64,000 bases of DNA, taken from Pelagerythrobacter rhizovicinus (GTDB taxonomy: Bacteria > Pseudomonadota > Alphaproteobacteria > Sphingomonadales > Sphingomonadaceae). The stretch covers positions 680,501-744,500 of the forward strand of contig NZ_SDPV01000001.1 of NCBI RefSeq assembly GCF_004135625.1, in the 5' to 3' direction. This document shows, piece by piece, positions 15,626 through 22,140 of the stretch. Below the pieces are notes generated by a model. That model was not told the DNA's origin and made no database searches. It saw only the letters and a program-made list of their open reading frames with translations. Each line of letters begins with the position of its first letter. Position 1 is the first letter of the stretch. The translations under genes were made by a program, and so were the position numbers.

Positions 15626-18364
15626 TCACTCGCCGAAGGTGCGCTGCCACCAGCCGCGCCGCTGAGGCGCTGCGGTTGCCGCTTCGCCGGCGTCGTTCGC
15701 CGGAGCCGGTTCGGCCGCCTCTGTTGGTGCAGGTTGCTCGGCCGAAACGGTGTCCTCGGCCGGGGCGGCATCCTGGGGCGCCGGTTCTTCCTTCTTCTTG
15801 CGCCGCGTGCGCTTGGGCTTTTCGACCGGAGCCACCGGTTCGGCGGCCGATTCGGTTGCGGTGGTCGCAGCGTCTTCAGCCGGAGCTTCGTCCGCCTTCT
15901 TGCGACGCGTGCGTCTCTTCGGCTTCGGCGCTTCCTCAGTTTCCGCTGCGGGTTCGGCCGCGGGCGCTTCGTCGGTTGCGGTGGCCTCGGCGACTTCGGC
16001 CTCGGCAGCAGGCTCCCCGGCCTTCTTTCGCCGCGAGCGCCTCTTCGGCTTGGGAGCCTCCTCGGCAACCGCTTCGGCCGTCTCCGGTGAATCTTCGGGG
16101 CCGGCAACGACCGCCATGTCATCGACGACCTGTTCCGACAGATCCTCGATCGGCTTCACCTCGCCGCCCGTTTCCTCACCCGCTTCGCCGCCCGCTTCGC
16201 CGCCCTTGCCGCGCCGGCGGCGCCCGCCGCGGCGACGGCGCTTCTTCGGCTTTCCTTCCTCGTCGTCGCCACCCTCGTGATCATCGCGGGCGGCTTCGTC
16301 GCGACGCTCGTCGTCTTTGGACGTTTCGCCGTCACCGTCACCGTCATCACCTCGGTTCTTGTTGCGGCCGCGACCGCCCCGGCGGCGGCGCTTGCGCTTC
16401 CGTGAGGAGTCGCCCTCGTCCTCGTCGCGGATGTCGTATTCATCGTCGTCGCTCTCGGCTTCGACCTCGACGTCATCCTCGTCGTCGACGACGATCGGTT
16501 CGAACTTCGGTGCCTGAGTCGGTCGCGGACCGGAACTGGAGACGCTCATCTTCGCGCCTTCTTCCTCGCCTTCCGGAACGACCTCGACGTTGACGCCGTA
16601 GCGTTGCTCGATCTCGACGAGATCGTCGCGCTTCGCGTTGAGCAGGTAGATCGCCGCCTCGGTGCTCGCCGCGAGGCGGATCACCGTGCCCTTGCCCTTG
16701 GCCGCCTCGTCCTCGATCAGACGCAGCGCCGACAGGCCCGCGCTCGATGCCGTGCGGACGAGACCGGTGCCGTCGCAGTGCGGGCATTCGCGGGTCGTCG
16801 CTTCGAGCACGCCGGTGCGCAGCCGCTGGCGGCTCATCTCCATCAGACCGAAGCCCGAGATGCGGCCGACCTGAATGCGCGCGCGGTCGTTCTTGAGCGC
16901 GTCCTTCATCGCGCGCTCGACCTTACGGATGTTGGAACTGTACTCCATGTCGATGAAGTCGATCACGACCAGGCCGGCCATGTCGCGCAGGCGGAGCTGG
17001 CGCGCGATTTCCTTCGCCGCCTCGAGATTGGTCGCGAGCGCGGTCTGCTCGATCCCGTGTTCCTTGGTCGAACGGCCCGAGTTGATGTCGATCGAAACGA
17101 GCGCCTCGGTCGGGTTGATGACCAGGTAGCCACCCGATTTGAGCTGCACCATCGGATCGTACATCGCGCGAAGCTGGTCTTCCGCGCCGTAGCGCTGGAA
17201 CAGCGGAACGGGATCGGAATAGGCTTTAACCCGCCGGGCGTGGCTGGGCATCAGCAGCTTCATGAATTCCTTGGCGGAGCGGTAACCCGCTTCGCCCTCG
17301 ACCACGACTTCTTCGATCTCGCGATTGTAGATGTCGCGGATCGCGCGCTTGATCAGGTCGCTGTCCGAATGGATCAGCGTCGGCGCGGCGGAGGCCAGGG
17401 TCTTTTCGCGGATCTCGTCCCACAGGCGGGCGAGATAATCGAAGTCGCGCTTGATCTCGGTCTTGGTGCGCTGGAGGCCCGCGGTGCGCACGATCAGGCC
17501 CATCGACTTCGGCAGGCTCAGGTCGCCGACGATCTGCTTCAGCCGCTTGCGGTCGCTCGCGCTCGAGATCTTGCGCGAGATGCCGCCGCCGTGGCTGCTG
17601 TTCGGCATCAGCACGGTGTAGCGACCGGCGAGGCTGAGATAGGTCGTCAGTGCCGCGCCCTTGTTGCCGCGCTCTTCCTTGACGACCTGGACCAGCAGCA
17701 CCTGGCGGCGCTGGATGACGTCCTGGATCTTGTAACGGCGGCGCAGCGCCTGGCGGCGGGCGCGAACCTCGTCGACTTCCTTCGTGCGGGCGCGGCCCTT
17801 GCCCTGACGGCGTGCACGGCCACGGCGACCGCGGCGCGAATCTCCGGCGTCGTCAGCGTTCTCTTCGTCGCCGTCGTCGTCGTCGTCGCCGCTCTCGACC
17901 TGGCCTTCCTCGATCGTGGAGACCTTGGACTTCTCGGAGGTGTCGATTTCCTCGACCCCATCCTCGGCGAACTCCTCGACCAGCGATTCTCCGGTCTCGT
18001 CGTCGGCGTCGTACTCGTCGCCGGGAATTTCGCCGCGGTCTTCCTCTTCGGCGCGCAGGCGCGCCTCTTCCTCGGCTGCCTCGGCCTCTTCGGCGAGGAG
18101 CTGTTCGCGATCCTCCTTCGGGATCTGGTAGTAATCCGGATGGATTTCGCCGAACGCGAGGAAGCCGTGCCGGTTGCCGCCGAAGTCGACGAAAGCGGCT
18201 TGGAGGCTAGGTTCTACCCTGGTGACTTTGGCGAGGTAGATATTGCCTTTGATCTGCTTGTGTTCGGCAGATTCGAAATCAAACTCTTCAATCCGGTTGC
18301 CCTTGAGCACCGCCACCCGCGTTTCTTCCGGGTGGCGCGCATCGATAAGCATGCGCGTTGCCAT
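15626..18364 (-). CDS. rne: ribonuclease E/G
   Basis: A 912-residue RNase E. The N-terminal S1 domain (EPSLQAAFVDFGGNRHGFLAFGEI) is split by a ~130-residue insertion, first acidic then Arg/Lys-rich. The DNase I-like catalytic site follows (ALVSIDINSGRST and VVIDFIDME), then the zinc-link CPHC of the tetramer interface. The C-terminal ~300 residues are disordered and highly charged, with an acidic tract, RRRR clusters and three PKRRxRRKK repeats, which would bind RNA and degradosome partners. It matures rRNA and tRNA and starts mRNA decay. The leader upstream is long (see 18365-18803), as expected for a self-regulated gene. Confidence 0.95.
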   Translation of the reverse strand: MATRMLIDARHPEETRVAVLKGNRIEEFDFESAEHKQIKGNIYLAKVTRVEPSLQAAFVDFGGNRHGFLAFGEIHPDYYQIPKEDREQLLAEEAEAAEEEARLRAEEEDRGEIPGDEYDADDETGESLVEEFAEDGVEEIDTSEKSKVSTIEEGQVESGDDDDDGDEENADDAGDSRRGRRGRARRQGKGRARTKEVDEVRARRQALRRRYKIQDVIQRRQVLLVQVVKEERGNKGAALTTYLSLAGRYTVLMPNSSHGGGISRKISSASDRKRLKQIVGDLSLPKSMGLIVRTAGLQRTKTEIKRDFDYLARLWDEIREKTLASAAPTLIHSDSDLIKRAIRDIYNREIEEVVVEGEAGYRSAKEFMKLLMPSHARRVKAYSDPVPLFQRYGAEDQLRAMYDPMVQLKSGGYLVINPTEALVSIDINSGRSTKEHGIEQTALATNLEAAKEIARQLRLRDMAGLVVIDFIDMEYSSNIRKVERAMKDALKNDRARIQVGRISGFGLMEMSRQRLRTGVLEATTRECPHCDGTGLVRTASSAGLSALRLIEDEAAKGKGTVIRLAASTEAAIYLLNAKRDDLVEIEQRYGVNVEVVPEGEEEGAKMSVSSSGPRPTQAPKFEPIVVDDEDDVEVEAESDDDEYDIRDEDEGDSSRKRKRRRRGGRGRNKNRGDDGDGDGETSKDDERRDEAARDDHEGGDDEEGKPKKRRRRGGRRRRGKGGEAGGEAGEETGGEVKPIEDLSEQVVDDMAVVAGPEDSPETAEAVAEEAPKPKRRSRRKKAGEPAAEAEVAEATATDEAPAAEPAAETEEAPKPKRRTRRKKADEAPAEDAATTATESAAEPVAPVEKPKRTRRKKKEEPAPQDAAPAEDTVSAEQPAPTEAAEPAPANDAGEAATAAPQRRGWWQRTFGE

Positions 18365-18628
18365 TTAGAATTCTCCGTGCGCGTGCCCTTAGGCCGAGGC
18401 CCTTGGGGAGAACGCGCGCATATGTGTGGAATCCGCCGATCGGAGCGCGATGGGCGGCATTGTCGGACCGGTCGCTCTGGATCGTCCAGAGGCGCCGGAA
18501 TGATGTGTCTGCAGACATGCGAATGCGCTTGTTCTGCGCCGCCCGGTCCGCCCGTGCCGCGACGCATGCCGGCGGCAGCGTCGTCAGGGGCGGGGATGGG
18601 CTTCTCATGTATTGCATCAACCTGTTGC

Positions 18629-18672
18629 AAAAAACCCGGGAACGGACTTCCGGACCTGCCGATCGTTCCCGG
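18629..18672 (-). terminator. terminator-like hairpin inside the rne leader
   Basis: Reading the minus strand, CCGGGAACG (18672-18664), a 19-base loop that can fold further, CGTTCCCGG (18644-18636), one more G, then TTTTTT. This is a classical intrinsic terminator shape pointing toward rne. No minus-strand gene precedes it in the window, so it either attenuates rne or ends a short RNA. Confidence 0.65.
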
Positions 18673-18726
18673 CCGGCCCAGCACAATTGTGTGAAAGGCA
18701 AGCTTTAACGGGCCGGATATCGGCCT
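18629..18726 (-). ncRNA. candidate short leader RNA upstream of rne
   Basis: If transcription begins just after the candidate promoter at 18731-18759 and stops at the hairpin/T6, a ~95-base RNA results. It would contain the CACAATTGTG palindrome and the terminator stem. It is inferred only from promoter plus terminator; no known RNA family was recognised. The alternative is that the hairpin is an attenuator within one long rne mRNA. Confidence 0.25.
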
Positions 18727-18730
18727 GCCA

Positions 18731-18759
18731 GCGCTAGCACTGCCGGTGTAGTTCGGCAA
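18731..18759 (-). promoter_or_regulatory. candidate rne / leader-RNA promoter
   Basis: On the minus strand TTGCCGA (18759-18753), a 14-base spacer and GCTAGCGC (18738-18731). This fits the Caulobacter housekeeping pattern TTGACGS, 10-14 bases, GCTANAWC, with five of seven and five of eight matches. It is the best-placed promoter for rne or for a short leader transcript ending at the hairpin near 18629. Confidence 0.4.
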
Positions 18760-18803
18760 CCATGTTGCGCTCTGCGCCCGCAACGCCGTAACAACGCCGC
18801 GCA

Positions 18804-19673
18804 ATGTCCATGCGGCTTCAGATCTGGCTGGTATTCCTCGCGCCGCTGGCTTTGCTGGCCGGGCTCTACGCGCTCGGTCTGACAGTCCCGGTGCCGCATC
18901 TCGGGCGGGACTACGTCGTGCGCCTGCAGCTTCCCGACGCCGGCGCGCCAGTCGACTTGCCGAAAATCCACGGCCCCTCGGACCGTTCACGCCCCTTGGT
19001 CGTGATCGATCCGGGCCACGGCGGCAAGGATCCGGGGGCGAGCGTCGAGGGATATCGCGAGAAGGACATTGCACTTGCCCTAGCGCTGGCGCTGCGCGAC
19101 CGTCTCGTGCGGGACGGCGGGATCCGGGTGGCACTTACGCGGGAGGATGACAGCTTCCTGGTGCTCGAGGAACGGCCGGAGATCGCGCGCCGGATGGGCG
19201 CCGACCTGTTCCTGTCGATTCACGCCGATTCCGCAGGAGAGGCAAGCGACGCGAGCGGAGCAAGCATCTACACGCTTTCCGCGCAGGCTTCGAGCGAAGC
19301 GGCCGCGCGTTTCGCGGAGCGTGAGAACAATGCAGATCGCCTGAACGGAGTTCGGATCGAAGGGCAGAGCGAACAGGTCAGCACAATCCTGATTGAGCTG
19401 TCGCAACGCCGGGTGCAGGAAGAATCGGCCGAGTTCGTGAGTTTGGTCCTGCGCGAGGGGGAAGATGCGCTGACGTTCCACCCACGACCGCGCCGTTCGG
19501 CCGCGCTCGCAGTGCTGCGCGCTCCCGACGTGCCTGCCGTGCTCTACGAATCCGGCTTCATCACCAATCCCGAAGATGCGAAGCGCTTGGCCACGCAGGA
19601 GGGAAGGGAGCGGTTTGCCGAAGTAATGGCGCGCGCGATCCGCATCTACTTCGCGCGACAATCGGGGGCTTAG
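18804..19673 (+). CDS. N-acetylmuramoyl-L-alanine amidase (Amidase_3)
   Basis: A 289-residue zinc amidase that cleaves the bond between MurNAc and the stem peptide in the periplasm. An N-terminal hydrophobic helix (IWLVFLAPLALLAGLYALG) anchors or exports it. Zinc ligands and catalytic residues are seen in VVIDPGHGGKDPG (His), GYREKD (Glu), FLSIHAD (His) and VLYESGFITN (Glu). It lacks the AMIN domain of E. coli AmiC. The position beside rne is common in alphaproteobacteria. ATG 18804 was taken; a second ATG two codons later is equally possible. Confidence 0.92.
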   Translation: MSMRLQIWLVFLAPLALLAGLYALGLTVPVPHLGRDYVVRLQLPDAGAPVDLPKIHGPSDRSRPLVVIDPGHGGKDPGASVEGYREKDIALALALALRDRLVRDGGIRVALTREDDSFLVLEERPEIARRMGADLFLSIHADSAGEASDASGASIYTLSAQASSEAAARFAERENNADRLNGVRIEGQSEQVSTILIELSQRRVQEESAEFVSLVLREGEDALTFHPRPRRSAALAVLRAPDVPAVLYESGFITNPEDAKRLATQEGRERFAEVMARAIRIYFARQSGA

Positions 19674-19729
19674 CTGCGTCAGTGCATCCATGGATGACGA
19701 GGAACGCTCGTGCAGGTAGGACCGGCGCG

Positions 19730-20632
19730 ATGACCGAGCAGATCGTACCCGACAGCGAACATCGCGGAATCGTCGCGCGCCTGCCGCAGGTGCCGCGCGA
19801 TCTTGCGCAGCTCGCCCGGTTCGACCGGCCGATCGGCTGGTGGTTGCTGTTCTGGCCTTGCGTCTATGGCCTTTGGCTGGCGGGCGCGGGATGGCAGCTG
19901 GAATTGCTGCTTTGGCTTCTCCTCGGCAGCGTCGCGATGCGCGGGGCGGGGTGCGTCTACAACGATATCGTCGATGCCGATCTCGACCGCCAAGTGGCGC
20001 GAACGGCGGTGCGGCCGATCGCGAGCGGGCGTGTTTCGAAGACACTTGCGTGGAGCTGGCTCCTCGCACTGTGCCTCGTCGGCCTCGCCGTGCTGCTGCA
20101 GCTGCGATGGCAGGCGCAGCTCGTCGCGCTGGCGAGCCTCGCGCTGGTGGCCGCGTATCCCTTCATGAAGCGGATCACCTGGTGGCCGCAGGCGTGGCTC
20201 GGGCTCGTGTTCAGTTGGGGCGCGCCGGTTGCCTGGATCGCGCTGCGCTCCGACAATTGGGAGGTCCTGGCGGCGCTCTATGCCGGGTGCGCCCTGTGGG
20301 TGATCGGCTACGACACGATCTACGCCTTGCAGGATCGCGAGGACGACGCGCTCGTCGGCATCCGCTCCTCTGCGCTGCGGCTGGGGCGGCGTGTGAAGCC
20401 GGGGGTGGCGCTGTTCTACGTCGGCGCGGTGGCGCTCTGGGCGCTCGCGTTCTGGCTGCTGCGCGAGGATTGGCTGGCGCTGCTGGCGCTGGCCCCGGCG
20501 GCGGTCCACCTCAGCTGGCAGGTGGCGACGCTCGACCCGGCCGATGCGGCCAATCCGCTCGAGCGGTTCCGGGCGAACCGGTGGACCGGCGCGCTGGTGG
20601 CGGCCGCCTGCTTCGTCGTCGGCAACGCCTGA
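19730..20632 (+). CDS. ubiA: 4-hydroxybenzoate polyprenyltransferase
   Basis: A 300-residue UbiA prenyltransferase with about eight membrane helices. Both Asp-rich motifs are present: NDIVDADLD binds the polyprenyl diphosphate via magnesium, and YALQDREDD is the second motif. It attaches the isoprenoid tail to 4-hydroxybenzoate in ubiquinone synthesis. The ATG at 19730 follows AGGTAGGA; an in-frame GTG at 19682 gives a poor 16-residue extension. A terminator hairpin follows. Confidence 0.93.
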   Translation: MTEQIVPDSEHRGIVARLPQVPRDLAQLARFDRPIGWWLLFWPCVYGLWLAGAGWQLELLLWLLLGSVAMRGAGCVYNDIVDADLDRQVARTAVRPIASGRVSKTLAWSWLLALCLVGLAVLLQLRWQAQLVALASLALVAAYPFMKRITWWPQAWLGLVFSWGAPVAWIALRSDNWEVLAALYAGCALWVIGYDTIYALQDREDDALVGIRSSALRLGRRVKPGVALFYVGAVALWALAFWLLREDWLALLALAPAAVHLSWQVATLDPADAANPLERFRANRWTGALVAAACFVVGNA

Positions 20633-20634
20633 TT

Positions 20635-20669
20635 GCCCCTCTCGCTCTGCCTCGGCGAACGAGAGGGGC
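20635..20669. terminator. bidirectional terminator between ubiA and the VOC gene
   Basis: A perfect 10-bp stem, GCCCCTCTCG (20635-20644) with CGAGAGGGGC (20660-20669), and a 15-base loop. It fills the 44-base gap between the convergent ubiA and VOC genes. The T tract is weak in both directions. Confidence 0.75.
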
Positions 20670-20676
20670 TCATGAC

Positions 20677-21048
20677 TTAGAGGTAGCTGACCACTTCGAA
20701 TTCGATTCCGTCCCAATCGAAGAAGTAGAACCGGCGGCCGGGATCGTAGTCGTCGTGCCCGAACGGCTCCAGGCCGGCTTCGACCACGATCTTCTCCGCC
20801 GTGTCGAGATCGTCGACCAGCAGGCCGACATGGTTGAGCGGCGCGCCCTTGCGATAGCCGCCGGTAGCGTCCGGGTTGGTGTAGAGCGCGAGGTAAGTCA
20901 CCTCGTTGCCGACGTGGATCGTCTCGCCGCCGTTCATCGCCGGGCCGCGCCAGCGCTCGTGCCAGTCGCATAGCTTCTCGAACAGCTCGGCGCTGCGCTG
21001 GGGGTCGGTGACGGTGAGATTGGCGTGTTCGAGTTGGCCCTTGGGCAT
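20677..21048 (-). CDS. VOC (glyoxalase-fold) family protein, SoxR-controlled
   Basis: A 123-residue single-chain vicinal-oxygen-chelate protein. LEHANLTVTDPQRSAELFEKL and NHVGLLVDDLDTAEKIV are the two beta-alpha-beta-beta-beta modules, and the C-terminal FYFFDWDGIEFEVVSYL carries the metal-ligand Glu. Candidate metal ligands are the His in EHANLTV, the His in NHVG and this Glu. The reaction cannot be told; detoxification of an electrophile or dioxygenase chemistry are typical. The gene lies behind a SoxR-type promoter (21107-21137), so it is predicted to respond to redox-cycling compounds. Confidence 0.88.
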   Translation of the reverse strand: MPKGQLEHANLTVTDPQRSAELFEKLCDWHERWRGPAMNGGETIHVGNEVTYLALYTNPDATGGYRKGAPLNHVGLLVDDLDTAEKIVVEAGLEPFGHDDYDPGRRFYFFDWDGIEFEVVSYL

Positions 21049-21106
21049 ATTGGCACTCCTTGTTGCTACACCCGCGCGTCATGCGCCGGCGAATCGGGTG
21101 CTCGCA

Positions 21107-21137
21107 TTCATGCAACTTCAAGCTCACTTGAGGTCAA
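21107..21137 (-). promoter_or_regulatory. SoxR-type promoter with 19-bp spacer, driving the VOC gene
   Basis: On the minus strand TTGACC (21137-21132), a 19-base spacer, then CATGAA (21112-21107). Over-long 19-bp spacers are the hallmark of MerR/SoxR-activated promoters. E. coli soxS has the same layout, with the SoxR operator inside the spacer. Here the operator also lies there, so activation would be by DNA distortion when SoxR is oxidised. Confidence 0.8.
21116..21133. promoter_or_regulatory. SoxR operator (sox box)
   Basis: CTTCAAGCTCACTTGAGG, 18 bases, compared with the enterobacterial sox box CCTCAAGTTAACTTGAGG: 15 of 18 identical, with the two CAAG/CTTG half-sites intact. It sits in the 114-base gap between the divergent VOC and soxR genes, so it can also govern soxR itself. 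Confidence 0.85.
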
Positions 21138-21162
21138 GACATTTCTCGATTATCCGGTGCAT

Positions 21163-21609
21163 ATGAAAGCAAGCGACCTCCTGCCGATCGGCATTCTCGC
21201 CCGCCGTACGGGGCTCTCGACCTCGGCGATCCGCTTCTACGAGGACAAGGGGCTGCTCAAGTCGCATCGCACTGGCGGCAACCAGCGGCGGTTCCTTCGT
21301 TCGGACATTCGTCGCCTCAGTTTCATCCTGATCGCGCAGAAGCTCGGGCTGACGCTGGAGGAGATCGCCGAGCATCTGGCACGGCTGCCGGAAGGTCGAA
21401 CGCCGACGAGTTTCGACTGGTGGAAGATCAGCGAGGCGATCCGCGATCGTCTCGACCGCCGGATCGCGCAGCTTCAGGCGATGCGCGACAACCTCGACGG
21501 TTGCATCGGCTGCGGATGCCTGAGCCTCAAGCATTGCAGGCTCTACAATCCGGACGACAAGGCGGGCGAGCAAGGACCAGGGCCGCGCGTTCTGCGCGAG
21601 ATGGCCTAG
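21163..21609 (+). CDS. soxR: redox-sensitive transcriptional activator SoxR
   Basis: A 148-residue MerR-family regulator. The winged helix is at residues 8-50 (IGILARRTGLSTSAIRFYEDKGLL), followed by the dimerisation helix. The [2Fe-2S] cysteines are Cys114, Cys117, Cys119 and Cys125 (C-x2-C-x-C-x5-C), matching E. coli SoxR spacing. Trp86/Trp87 correspond to the DWW segment near the cluster. Oxidised SoxR activates promoters with stretched spacers; one lies 30 bases upstream. The ATG at 21163 is chosen because the open frame upstream runs through the operator and does not resemble the family. No soxS is present, as is usual outside enterobacteria. Confidence 0.95.
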   Translation: MKASDLLPIGILARRTGLSTSAIRFYEDKGLLKSHRTGGNQRRFLRSDIRRLSFILIAQKLGLTLEEIAEHLARLPEGRTPTSFDWWKISEAIRDRLDRRIAQLQAMRDNLDGCIGCGCLSLKHCRLYNPDDKAGEQGPGPRVLREMA

Positions 21610-21612
21610 CTT

Positions 21613-22140
21613 TTACTCTTCCGGCCCCAGCGCCGGGTCGAGGTCGCGAGGGCGCTTGAAGTGCACCAACTGTCCGCAGCCCGGCACCAAGTCGGTCCAA
21701 TCGTCGATATCGAGTTCGAACACCGCGAACGTGGCGGTCGGATATTTGGTCGCCGCCTCGTCGAACATGCCGTTCTCCGCCGATGGCGGGACAAGCGCGA
21801 AGAGCACTTCCTGCAGGCCCGGATTGTGCCCGGCGACGAGCACGGCATCCGCACCACCGGCGTTCTCGCGAACCACGTCCAGGATCGTCTCGGCGCTGGC
21901 GAGATATAGGCGCTCGTCCCATCGCGGCTCCGTCTCGGGCAATGCGGCGGCGAGCGTCTGGCGTACGCGTTCGGCGGAGCTGGCGAGCAGCAGATCCCAC
22001 TCCACGCCATGTTCGGTGATGTGCCGGCCGATCAGCCGGGCGCCCCTGCGCCCGCGGGCGTTGAGGCCGCGATCGAAGTCGCGTTTGCCCACGTCGTCCC
22101 AATCCGACTTCGCGTGGCGCAGCAATCCCAATCTCTTCAC
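21613..22140 (-). CDS. sixA: SixA-type histidine phosphatase
   Basis: A 175-residue histidine-acid phosphatase. The RHG-like catalytic motif is LLRHAKSDW at the N-terminus, with the second His in VLVAGHNPGLQEVL. SixA in E. coli dephosphorylates histidine phosphotransfer proteins. The start is GTG 22140, which overlaps the helicase TGA (GTGA on the minus strand), so the two genes are translationally coupled. The partner protein is unknown. Confidence 0.88.
   Translation of the reverse strand: MKRLGLLRHAKSDWDDVGKRDFDRGLNARGRRGARLIGRHITEHGVEWDLLLASSAERVRQTLAAALPETEPRWDERLYLASAETILDVVRENAGGADAVLVAGHNPGLQEVLFALVPPSAENGMFDEAATKYPTATFAVFELDIDDWTDLVPGCGQLVHFKRPRDLDPALGPEE

Larger units (their letters stand above)
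18365..18803. other. 439-base divergent region with rne leader
   Basis: The longest gene-free stretch of the window, between rne (minus) and the amidase (plus). On the minus strand I see a candidate promoter at 18731-18759, a palindrome CACAATTGTG at 18682-18691, a terminator-like hairpin with six T at 18629-18672, and then ~265 bases up to the rne ATG. A promoter there would give rne a leader of about 360 bases. No open frame in it looks like a real protein. I found no clear plus-strand promoter for the amidase. Confidence 0.6.

Noticed and set aside
16604-18694. 696-codon plus-strand frame across rne
   Set aside because: Shadow of rne; stretches of repeated Val/Ala/Leu come from the repetitive charged codons of RNase E on the other strand.
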